Shown here: piece after piece, positions 1 through 5,458 of the stretch
Layout of the letters: each line of letters opens with the position of its first letter
Position numbering within the stretch: the stretch's first letter is position 1
DNA from: Roseovarius sp.
Lineage (GTDB): Bacteria; Pseudomonadota; Alphaproteobacteria; Rhodobacterales; Rhodobacteraceae
DNA: 5,712 nucleotides
Direction of reading: 5' to 3'
Assembly (NCBI GenBank): GCA_007125415.1
Contig: SLDH01000362.1
Span: forward strand, 1 to 5,712
Made by a program: the position numbers and the translations under genes
Notes under the pieces: model-generated
Seen by the model: the letters and a program-made list of their open reading frames with translations, nothing else
Databases searched by the model: none
Told to the model about the DNA's origin: nothing

Positions 1-578
1 ACCTCAAGCACCAGCGAATGCGCAAAGGCCGACATGTCGCGCAGGGCGGCATATTCGGTATCGCGCGTGGTGAGGTCTCCCTCGGCATGGGCTTCGCAAT
101 AGGCTCCGGTATGCAACTCGATCACCTCCGCGCCGATCCGGTGGGCGGCCTCGATCTGGCGCTTGTCGGCGGCGATGAAGATAGACACGCGGCATCCCGC
201 TTCCCGCAGGGGTGCTATGAAATGCGCGAGGCGGTTTTCCTCGCGCGCCACCTCGAGGCCGCCTTCGGTAGTGCGTTCCTCGCGCTTTTCGGGCACGATA
301 CAAACCGCATGTGGCTTATGGCGCAGAGCGATCTGCTGCATTTCGGATGTCGCAGCCATCTCGAAATTGAGCGGCACGCGAAGCACCTCCATCAGACCTT
401 CGATATCCGTGTCCGAGATATGGCGGCGGTCTTCGCGCAGATGGGCGGTGATGCCGTCCGCCCCGGCCTCTTCGGCGATCTTCGCAGCGCGCAGCGGATC
501 GGGATAATCCCCACCGCGCGCATTGCGCACAGTGGCGACATGATCGATATTCACACCGAGGCGGAGAGGCGCAGTCAT
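1..578 (-). CDS. pdxJ: Pyridoxine 5'-phosphate synthase PdxJ, N-terminal 192 codons (3' end outside window)
   Basis: PdxJ condenses 1-deoxy-D-xylulose 5-phosphate with 3-amino-2-oxopropyl phosphate to give pyridoxine 5'-phosphate, the ring-closing step of the DXP-dependent vitamin B6 pathway; it is a cytosolic TIM-barrel enzyme. The reading frame begins [20 protein letters not shown] and carries the family signatures in order: GVNIDH at residues 8-13, RNARG 18-22, YPDP 25-28, [16 protein letters not shown] 39-54 and VPEKREE, TTEGGLE further on. His46 and Glu73 (in NFEMA) match catalytic His45 and Glu72 of the E. coli enzyme. The later catalytic histidine and the phosphate-binding end of the barrel (family length about 240-250 residues) lie beyond the left edge. 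The ATG at 578-576 has an AAGGAG ribosome binding site six bases upstream. It lies about 170 bp behind the DUF2062 gene on the same strand and probably has its own promoter. In related genomes acpS, lepB, rnc and era usually follow, which would be off the left side here. Identification is very secure. Confidence 0.97.
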   Translation of the reverse strand, partial: MTAPLRLGVNIDHVATVRNARGGDYPDPLRAAKIAEEAGADGITAHLREDRRHISDTDIEGLMEVLRVPLNFEMAATSEMQQIALRHKPHAVCIVPEKREERTTEGGLEVAREENRLAHFIAPLREAGCRVSIFIAADKRQIEAAHRIGAEVIELHTGAYCEAHAEGDLTTRDTEYAALRDMSAFAHSLVLE

Positions 579-584
579 GATGAG

Positions 585-590
585 CTCCTT
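585..590 (-). promoter_or_regulatory. Ribosome binding site of pdxJ
   Basis: AAGGAG on the minus strand, six bases before the pdxJ ATG. It fixes the start at 578. Confidence 0.85.
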
Positions 591-643
591 TTCAGGGCCG
601 AACCGGCCCGCAGGATAGCGAAACCAGACCCGGCAACAGGTAT

Positions 644-673
644 GATGTATTCACGCGCTCCGCCCGGGGTCAA
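644..673 (-). promoter_or_regulatory. Candidate sigma-70 promoter for pdxJ
   Basis: On the minus strand TTGACC (673-668, preceded by C, as in the CTTGAC type of -35 element common in alphaproteobacteria) is separated by 18 bases from TACATC (649-644), a weak -10 matching three of six consensus positions. Transcription would begin near 637, leaving a leader of roughly 60 bases before pdxJ. The site lies in the largest gap inside the minus-strand gene block, which is where an internal promoter would be expected. The -35 is good, the -10 poor, and no start site has been shown. Confidence 0.4.
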
Positions 674-747
674 GGCTGACAGGCGGGACGCGCGGAACCG
701 GTGCCGCCACGCGGAGCCCACGGGAGCAACATGCGCTCCTCGAGGCG

Positions 748-1395
748 CTACTCCGTCTCGCCCTTGGCCTTTCCCTTCAGTTTGAGCGCCGCCAATTTGC
801 TCTTCAGCAGGCCTTTGCGCCGGTTCTGATAGGCCCTGATCACCGGCAGGGAGATGTAATAGGCCGCAACGCCAAAAATCACGCCATGGATAATGCCCCC
901 CAGAAGATAGGGTAGAAACACCTCATCGTAAAAACGCGCGAGATGGCTCCAGTCAGACCGCTCGGAGGTGAACATCGCCAGAAAATTGTGCCACAGATCC
1001 CGCCATGCATCGGCGAATTTTCCGCCGAGCGAACGGTGCATCTCATCGTCGAGCGACTTCATGCCAAGAAGATAATAGCCTGTATTGAGAGACAGGGTGG
1101 CGATCGGCACGAAGGTGATCGGGTTTCCGAAGAAGGTGGACAGAAGGGCGGCCATGATGTTGCCCCGCATCACCTTTGCGATGAGCACCGCAACGAAGAA
1201 ATGCAGCCCGAAAAGCGGCGTGAAGCTCACGCAGACGCCTGCGAAGATGCCCCGGGCGATGCGATCCGGCGGGTCGGGCAGGCGGTTCAGCCGGTGCTTG
1301 ACGTAGCGGAATGCGCGTGTCCAGCCGCCCCTGGGCCAAAAGAAGGCCCCGGCGGCGCTGTACCAGGTCCGCTTGTCGCGTCGTTTGAACACCAA
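748..1395 (-). CDS. DUF2062 family integral membrane protein, TTG start
   Basis: A 215-residue protein of the DUF2062 family (small inner-membrane proteins of unknown function). The signature region is residues 46-98, with GIFAGVCVSFTPLFGLHF (49-66) leading into a hydrophobic stretch, then GN at 78-79 and FFGNPITFVPIA (88-99). I see hydrophobic segments at about 49-75, 80-110 and 158-186, a polar loop between about 112 and 157, a basic N-terminus (residues 4-9) and a lysine-rich C-terminal tail (192-211); this pattern suggests cytoplasmic ends by the positive-inside rule. No enzymatic residues are recognisable. There is no ATG at the front: the start is TTG at 1395-1393, or the GTG directly after it (1392-1390). 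I prefer TTG because AGGAG at 1409-1405 then sits nine bases away rather than twelve. The gene begins 12 bases after rsh and its ribosome binding site overlaps the rsh stop, so it is probably translationally coupled to rsh. Its function in a ppGpp operon is unknown. Confidence 0.9.
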   Translation of the reverse strand: MVFKRRDKRTWYSAAGAFFWPRGGWTRAFRYVKHRLNRLPDPPDRIARGIFAGVCVSFTPLFGLHFFVAVLIAKVMRGNIMAALLSTFFGNPITFVPIATLSLNTGYYLLGMKSLDDEMHRSLGGKFADAWRDLWHNFLAMFTSERSDWSHLARFYDEVFLPYLLGGIIHGVIFGVAAYYISLPVIRAYQNRRKGLLKSKLAALKLKGKAKGETE

Positions 1396-1404
1396 GACCG
1401 CAGT

Positions 1405-1409
1405 CTCCT
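1405..1409 (-). promoter_or_regulatory. Ribosome binding site of the DUF2062 gene, overlapping the rsh stop codon
   Basis: On the minus strand TAGGAG combines the rsh TAG stop (1410-1408) with the AGGAG Shine-Dalgarno (1409-1405). The spacing of nine bases supports the TTG at 1395 as start. A ribosome terminating on rsh ends exactly on this site, a classical layout for translational coupling. Confidence 0.75.
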
Positions 1410-3549
1410 ACATCTCGATCTGATCCGCGGCTCCGGCCCGTTCAGGATCACGGTGGCGCGCGATGGAGGCAACATCGCTTTCAGCCTCCAGCGCTGATAT
1501 AACACTGTGCAAGTGCTCGGCATCCCGCAACTCGATATCAACCAGCAAACGGAAGAAATCCGGCTTCCGATCCACGAATGTCAGGTCCGAGATATTGGCC
1601 TTCTGCTCGCCGATCAAGGTGCAAATGCGCCCCAGCACGCCCGCGTCATTGCCGATGGTGACGTCGAGTGTCACATCATAGGCCGCCGCGTGCTTGCCTT
1701 CCTGCCAACGCAGATCCATCCAGCGCCGCGGCTGATCCTCAAATTCGGCCAGCCGGTGACAGTCAATGGCATGGACCACCACGCCCCGGCCGCGATAGGT
1801 GATCCCCACGATACGCTCTCCGGGCAGAGGCTGGCAGCAGCGCGCGCGTTCGAAACTCTGATCGGCAGAGAGCCCGATAACGGCGGTATCCATCCCGATC
1901 TCGTCCCCCTCATCGGCAACAAGATCGGGATAGACCGCGCCTGTCACGCTGCGCGCGCTCAACTCCGCGCTGCCCAGCCGGGCCAGCAATTCATCGACAT
2001 CCGCGAGGCGCAGATGCCGCGCGGCGGTCTCCAGCGCCTTGTCGGTAGCCTTCTTGCCGATATGCTCGAAAGCGGCACGCGCCAATTCCCGGCCCAGCCG
2101 GATGAAGCGGTCGCGATCCTGCTCGCGCAGGGCGCGGCGGATGGCCGAACGGGCCTTGCCGGTGATCGCGATATCAAGCCAGGTGCCTTGCGGCGTCTGA
2201 CCATCGGCGATGATCACCTCTACCGACTGGCCGTTCTTGATCCGCGTCCAGAGCGGCACGCGCATGCCATCCACCTTGGCGCCGACGCAGGCATGGCCGA
2301 TCCGGGTGTGAATTGCATAGGCGAAATCGATCGGCGTGGCCCCGCGCGGCAGCTTGACCACATCGCCCTTGGGCGTGAAGCAGAACACCTTGTCCGCATA
2401 CATCTCCAGCTTTACCGCTTCGAGAAACTCGGTGTGATCTTCCTCGGCATCGAACTGCTCGGTCAGCCCGGCGATCCATTTGGCCGGATCCACCGCGAAC
2501 GGGTTTTCCGACCGCACGCCATCGCGATAGGACCAATGGGCGGCGACGCCGCTTTCGGCCACGTCATGCATCGCCTGGGTGCGGATCTGCACCTCTACGC
2601 GCTTCCCGTCGCGCCCCGACACGGTGGTGTGGATCGAACGATAGCCGTTGGATTTCGGCTGGCTGATATAGTCCTTGAAGCGCCCCGGCACCGCGCGCCA
2701 GCGCTGGTGGATGGCACCGAGCACAGCATAACACTCCGCGTCTTCCTGCACTAGAATACGAAAGCCGTAGATATCCGACAGGCGCGAGAAGCCGATCTTC
2801 TTTTCCTGCATCTTGCGCCAGATCGAATAGGGCTTCTTGGCGCGGCCGATCACCTCGGCCTCGATCCTGGCCTTGCGCAATTCGTGGCGCATGTCCGACG
2901 TGATCCGCCCGATCACGTCATCCGATGCCTTCTGCAGTGTCAGGAACCGGCGGATGATCGACAGGCGCGCCTCGGGATTGAGCACCCGAAAGGCAAGGTC
3001 TTCGAGTTCCTCGCGCATCCACTGCATGCCCATGCGTCCGGCCAGAGGCGCGAAGATATCCATTGTCTCGCGGGCCTTCTTGAGCTGCTTTTCAGGGCGC
3101 ATCGATCTGATCGTGCGCATGTTGTGCAACCGGTCAGCCAGCTTGACGAGAATCACCCGCATGTCCTTTGACATCGCCATGAAGAGCTTGCGGAAATTCT
3201 CGGCCTGCTGGGTCTCGGTGCTGCTGAGCTGGAGATTGGTCAGCTTGGTGACCCCGTCCACCAGATCGGCGATCTCGGAGCCGAAGCGTTCGGCCACCGA
3301 GGCATAGGAGGCCCGCGTGTCCTCTATCGTGTCATGCAGAAGCGCGGTGATGATCGTGCTGTCATCGAGGCGCTGCTCCGCTAGGATCGCGGCCACGGCG
3401 GCGGGATGACTGAAATAGGGCTCGCCGGACTGGCGAAACTGCCCTTCATGCATCTCGCGGCCATATTCATAGGCCGCGCGAAGCAGTTTCTCGTCGGATT
3501 TGGGGTTGTAGTTGCGGACAAGGCCGATCAGGTGTTCGACTGCGATCAT
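1408..3549 (-). CDS. rsh: Bifunctional (p)ppGpp synthetase/hydrolase, RelA/SpoT homologue (Rsh)
   Basis: A full-length 713-residue long RSH enzyme, which makes (p)ppGpp from ATP plus GDP/GTP during starvation and hydrolyses it otherwise. Domains in order: HD hydrolase (about 20-180), synthetase (about 236-345), TGS (386-449), a helical region (about 460-535), the conserved-cysteine RIS/zinc-finger-like region (about 554-603, with Cys571, Cys572 and Cys597) and a C-terminal ACT domain (about 625-698). The hydrolase residues are all present: His48, His72-Asp73, Glu76-Asp77, Asp139 and Asn143, at a constant offset of five from the streptococcal Rel residues. The synthetase carries RFKD at 290-293, the RXKD form of bifunctional enzymes rather than the EXDD form of synthesis-only RelA, and KSNGYRSIHT at 299-308. 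TGS His414 is placed like the histidine that contacts the tRNA CCA end in RelA. So both activities should work, as expected for an alphaproteobacterium with a single long RSH. The ATG at 3549 has only a weak Shine-Dalgarno and follows rpoZ by 30 bases. The symbols relA and spoT are also used for this gene. Confidence 0.97.
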   Translation of the reverse strand: MIAVEHLIGLVRNYNPKSDEKLLRAAYEYGREMHEGQFRQSGEPYFSHPAAVAAILAEQRLDDSTIITALLHDTIEDTRASYASVAERFGSEIADLVDGVTKLTNLQLSSTETQQAENFRKLFMAMSKDMRVILVKLADRLHNMRTIRSMRPEKQLKKARETMDIFAPLAGRMGMQWMREELEDLAFRVLNPEARLSIIRRFLTLQKASDDVIGRITSDMRHELRKARIEAEVIGRAKKPYSIWRKMQEKKIGFSRLSDIYGFRILVQEDAECYAVLGAIHQRWRAVPGRFKDYISQPKSNGYRSIHTTVSGRDGKRVEVQIRTQAMHDVAESGVAAHWSYRDGVRSENPFAVDPAKWIAGLTEQFDAEEDHTEFLEAVKLEMYADKVFCFTPKGDVVKLPRGATPIDFAYAIHTRIGHACVGAKVDGMRVPLWTRIKNGQSVEVIIADGQTPQGTWLDIAITGKARSAIRRALREQDRDRFIRLGRELARAAFEHIGKKATDKALETAARHLRLADVDELLARLGSAELSARSVTGAVYPDLVADEGDEIGMDTAVIGLSADQSFERARCCQPLPGERIVGITYRGRGVVVHAIDCHRLAEFEDQPRRWMDLRWQEGKHAAAYDVTLDVTIGNDAGVLGRICTLIGEQKANISDLTFVDRKPDFFRLLVDIELRDAEHLHSVISALEAESDVASIARHRDPERAGAADQIEM

Positions 3550-3579
3550 CGTCCGTGCCGCTGCTGCGAGAGCGCGGGC

Positions 3580-3942
3580 TCAGCCCTGCCCCTGTGCTTC
3601 CATCAGGGCGCGCAGAAGCTTTTCTTCCGACAGATCGTCCTCGGCGGGCTTGTCCACGGCTTCCGAGCCGCCGCCCATGAGCAGGGCCATCGAATCATCT
3701 TCGGGTTCATCAACCTCGATCTGGGTCTGGTTCGATTCGATCAGGCGTTCGCGCAATTCTTCGGCGGATTGCGTTTCCTCGGCGATCTCGCGCAGCGCCA
3801 CGACTGGATTCTTGTCGTTGTCGCGGTCCACGGTAATTGGCGATCCGGCGGTGATTTCCCGCGCGCGGTGGGCTGCCAGCATGACGAGTTCGAAGCGATT
3901 CGGAACCTTGTCGACACAATCTTCAGTAGTAACGCGGGCCAT
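3580..3942 (-). CDS. rpoZ: DNA-directed RNA polymerase omega subunit
   Basis: Omega, the small subunit that helps fold and dock beta-prime in the RNA polymerase core. The 120-residue product begins [20 protein letters not shown], closely matching the E. coli protein. The conserved core covers residues 1-56: [16 protein letters not shown] at 15-30, NDK at 42-44 and ALREIAEE at 49-56. The N-terminal Met-Ala-Arg (MAR) motif and Arg51 (near Arg52 of E. coli omega) are elements of the omega side of ppGpp site 1. The protein is longer than the 91-residue E. coli form because of an acidic, probably flexible tail (about 57-120) with the run DEPEDD. A GGAGG ribosome binding site at 3951-3947 lies four bases before the ATG, which is close but acceptable. 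It sits 89 bases behind folK and 30 before rsh, the rpoZ-rsh pairing also seen as rpoZ-spoT in E. coli. Confidence 0.97.
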   Translation of the reverse strand: MARVTTEDCVDKVPNRFELVMLAAHRAREITAGSPITVDRDNDKNPVVALREIAEETQSAEELRERLIESNQTQIEVDEPEDDSMALLMGGGSEAVDKPAEDDLSEEKLLRALMEAQGQG

Positions 3943-4031
3943 TGGACCTCCGGGTGATACGGTGGGAGAAGGCCTTCAAATAAAGGGTGGCATTGCCATT
4001 TACAAGCCCGAAATCAAAAACAGCGCGGCTG
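3943..4031 (-). promoter_or_regulatory. folK-rpoZ intergenic region with candidate promoter and an 11-bp palindrome
   Basis: This 89-bp gap is more AT-rich than the genes around it and probably drives rpoZ-rsh. On the minus strand TTGTAA (4005-4000) and TATTTG (3982-3977) are separated by 17 bases, a weak match to a sigma-70 promoter (four and three of six). The perfect palindrome TGGCATTGCCA (3988-3998) lies inside that spacer, a position suited to an operator. A perfect TTGACA (4035-4030) overlaps the folK stop codon, but no acceptable -10 lies 15-19 bases downstream of it. I see no GC-rich hairpin with a T-run, so read-through from folK is also possible. The promoter call is tentative. Confidence 0.35.
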
Positions 4032-4607
4032 TCAAGCCTCTTCATGGGGGATCATCGCGGCACAGTCCGCCTCCGGCAGGCGCGAAAGCATCTCCAGCAC
4101 GCTCTGGCCAAGGCAGGGATGCACCCAATCGGCGGCCACATCGGCCAGCGGAACCAGAACGAACGCACGGTCCTGCACCCGCGGATGCGGCAGGACGAGC
4201 TGCTCGGGGGCGCGGGCGATCTGTCTGTCGGCAGGCAGGTTGCGCCATTCGGTTTGTGTCGCGAGGTCAGGCAGGACGGTATCGCCATGGGCGATGAGAT
4301 CCAGATCCAGCGTTCGGCTGCCCCAGCGCTGCACCCGTTCGCGGCCGAACTCGGCCTCGATCCGGTGCAACAGGTCCAGCATTTCTCCGGGTGACCCATC
4401 ATGTGTGAAGCGGATGGCCGCATTCAGGTAATCCGGCCCGGCCCCCGCCGGAAAGCAAGGGGTTCTGTACAGGCGGCTCGCAGCGATCTGCGTTTCGAGT
4501 GATGTACCGAGCCGCGCGAGGGCGGCCCGCAGGGTCTGCGCGAGGCTGCGCCCCTCAGACGGCTGATTTGCGCCCATCGCGACAAGGCAGATTTTCGCCG
4601 ACTTCAT
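4032..4607 (-). CDS. folK: 2-amino-4-hydroxy-6-hydroxymethyldihydropteridine pyrophosphokinase (HPPK)
   Basis: HPPK transfers pyrophosphate from ATP to 6-hydroxymethyl-7,8-dihydropterin, the step before dihydropteroate synthase in folate synthesis. The 191-residue frame shows the family motifs in order: GAN at 12-14, SRLYRTPCF at 44-52, DYLNAAI at 59-65, IEAEFGRER at 83-91, RWGSRTLDLDLI at 94-105, LPHPR at 139-143, DRAFVL at 146-151 and the final PLADVAADWVHP (153-164). Asp101 and Asp103 correspond to the two magnesium-binding aspartates (Asp95 and Asp97 in E. coli), and His141 and Arg147 to the E. coli His115 and Arg121. It is longer than the 159-residue E. coli enzyme, mostly through an insert around residues 110-136 and a C-terminal extension. 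The ATG at 4607 is preceded by an AAGGGG stretch about 11 bases upstream. It is the first gene of the minus-strand block and diverges from the NYN gene. folP is not in the window. Confidence 0.96.
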   Translation of the reverse strand: MKSAKICLVAMGANQPSEGRSLAQTLRAALARLGTSLETQIAASRLYRTPCFPAGAGPDYLNAAIRFTHDGSPGEMLDLLHRIEAEFGRERVQRWGSRTLDLDLIAHGDTVLPDLATQTEWRNLPADRQIARAPEQLVLPHPRVQDRAFVLVPLADVAADWVHPCLGQSVLEMLSRLPEADCAAMIPHEEA

Positions 4608-4786
4608 GATGATACCGTCCCCTTGCGCACATCATTTCTGTGTCAACGCACAATCACAGATTTGCGAAAGCGGTTGCGCATTTCATCTAAAGCCCTAATT
4701 TAAGCCTGTCACTGGATGGACGCGATCCACTCACACTTTTACTTCAGGCGTTCACGCACGGTAATCCATTTTGGAAGGGAACATTG
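4608..4786. promoter_or_regulatory. Divergent intergenic control region between folK and the NYN gene
   Basis: A 179-bp region that must carry the outward promoters for both sides. Visible structure: an inverted repeat TCTGTG (4637-4642) / CACAGA (4655-4660) with a 12-base spacer; overlapping it a perfect TTGACA on the minus strand (4646-4641) facing folK, without a recognisable -10 at normal spacing; a direct repeat of TTGCGCA at 4623-4629 and 4674-4680, each followed by a TCAT within five bases; and TGGAT / ATCCA arms (4713-4717, 4725-4729) around seven bases. For the plus strand the best promoter-like pair is TTGCGA (4662-4667) and TCTAAA (4686-4691), 18 bases apart, four of six matches each. 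None of these is compelling alone. Confidence 0.4.
4775..4780 (+). promoter_or_regulatory. Ribosome binding site of the NYN gene
   Basis: AAGGGA ends six bases before the ATG at 4787. The TTG at 4784, directly upstream and in frame, would be only three bases away, so ATG 4787 is the likelier start. Confidence 0.7.
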
Positions 4787-5359
4787 ATGTTCTACAAGGA
4801 CGAACGGCTCGCGCTGTTCATCGATGGCTCAAATCTCTATGCTGCCGCAAGATCTCTGGGGTTCGACATCGACTACAAGTTGCTGCGATCCGAGTTCATG
4901 CGCCGCGGCAAATTGTTGCGGGCTTTCTATTACACGGCGCTTCTGGAAAATGATGAGTATTCTCCGATCAGGCCCCTGGTGGACTGGTTGCATTACAATG
5001 GTTTCTCGATGGTCACCAAACCGGCCAAGGAATACACCGACAGTCAGGGCCGCCGCAAGGTGAAGGGCAATATGGATATCGAACTGGCGGTGGACGCGAT
5101 GGAGCTCGCACCCCGGATCGATCATATCGTGCTCTTTTCCGGCGATGGCGATTTCCGGCCGCTGGTGGAAAGCCTGCAACGGCAGGGTGTGCGCGTTTCG
5201 GTGGTGTCGACCATCCGCAGCCAGCCACCGATGATTTCGGACGATTTGCGGCGCCAGGCCGACAATTACATCGAACTGAATGATCTCAAAGATGTGATCG
5301 GTCGCCCGCCGCGTGAACCGCAACCGAATCGCCAGGATGCTTACGAGACCGAAAGTTGA
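4787..5359 (+). CDS. NYN domain (LabA-like, PIN-fold) putative ribonuclease
   Basis: A 190-residue protein of the NYN/DUF88 group, whose PIN-like fold usually cleaves RNA using a cluster of acidic residues and magnesium. The hallmarks are in order: ALFIDGSNLYAAA (9-21) with the first catalytic-type Asp13 and the Asn16 of the DGSN motif; KVKGNMDIELAVDAM (91-105) with Asp97 and Asp103; LFSGDGDFRPLV (116-127) with Asp120 and Asp122; and the closing DDLRRQADNYIELNDL (152-167). All the acidic positions are present, so it should be an active nuclease if the family inference holds; the RNA target is unknown. After residue 170 there is a polar, probably disordered tail rich in Pro, Arg and Glu. There is no signal peptide or membrane segment. 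It is transcribed away from folK and shares the divergent control region. Neighbouring stringent-response genes do not by themselves establish a functional link. In other genomes it would be annotated simply as an NYN domain protein. Confidence 0.93.
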   Translation: MFYKDERLALFIDGSNLYAAARSLGFDIDYKLLRSEFMRRGKLLRAFYYTALLENDEYSPIRPLVDWLHYNGFSMVTKPAKEYTDSQGRRKVKGNMDIELAVDAMELAPRIDHIVLFSGDGDFRPLVESLQRQGVRVSVVSTIRSQPPMISDDLRRQADNYIELNDLKDVIGRPPREPQPNRQDAYETES

Positions 5360-5458
5360 TCAGTCTCTGTTACAGCCGAGCAATGACCTGTCCCCAACAA
5401 ACCGGACCATTCGCCTAATCGTTTGCGATCAGAAACCACATCATGAAAGGCAGACGAC
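5360..5458. other. Non-coding gap, nothing recognised
   Basis: Between the NYN stop and the small ORF I see no convincing terminator hairpin, RNA gene or promoter. A short CTGT/ACAG pair near 5367-5375 is too small to matter. Confidence 0.6.
5446..5450 (+). promoter_or_regulatory. Ribosome binding site of the small coiled-coil ORF
   Basis: AAAGG eight bases before the ATG at 5459. This is the main support for that frame being a translated gene with its own start rather than a random open frame. Confidence 0.6.

Noticed and set aside
723..739. GGAGC/GCTCC hairpin just after the DUF2062 stop as a terminator
   Set aside because: The stem is only five bases with a seven-base loop and no T-run follows on the minus strand.
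18..785. Plus-strand open frame of 255 codons
   Set aside because: It is antisense to pdxJ and the gap behind it, and its translation is a low-complexity mix without family features.
1507..2754. Long plus-strand open frame of 415 codons
   Set aside because: It lies wholly opposite rsh, whose domains and catalytic residues are unmistakable. Long antisense frames are common in GC-rich DNA, and the product has no recognisable motifs.
4030..4035. Perfect TTGACA on the minus strand as the rpoZ -35 element
   Set aside because: It overlaps the folK stop and no sequence resembling a -10 lies 15-19 bases downstream.
3512..4297. Plus-strand open frame of 261 codons across rpoZ and folK
   Set aside because: It overlaps two clearly conserved minus-strand genes and has no ribosome binding site of note.
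4784..4786. TTG as the start of the NYN gene
   Set aside because: The AAGGGA site is six bases from the ATG at 4787 but only three from this TTG, so ATG is favoured.
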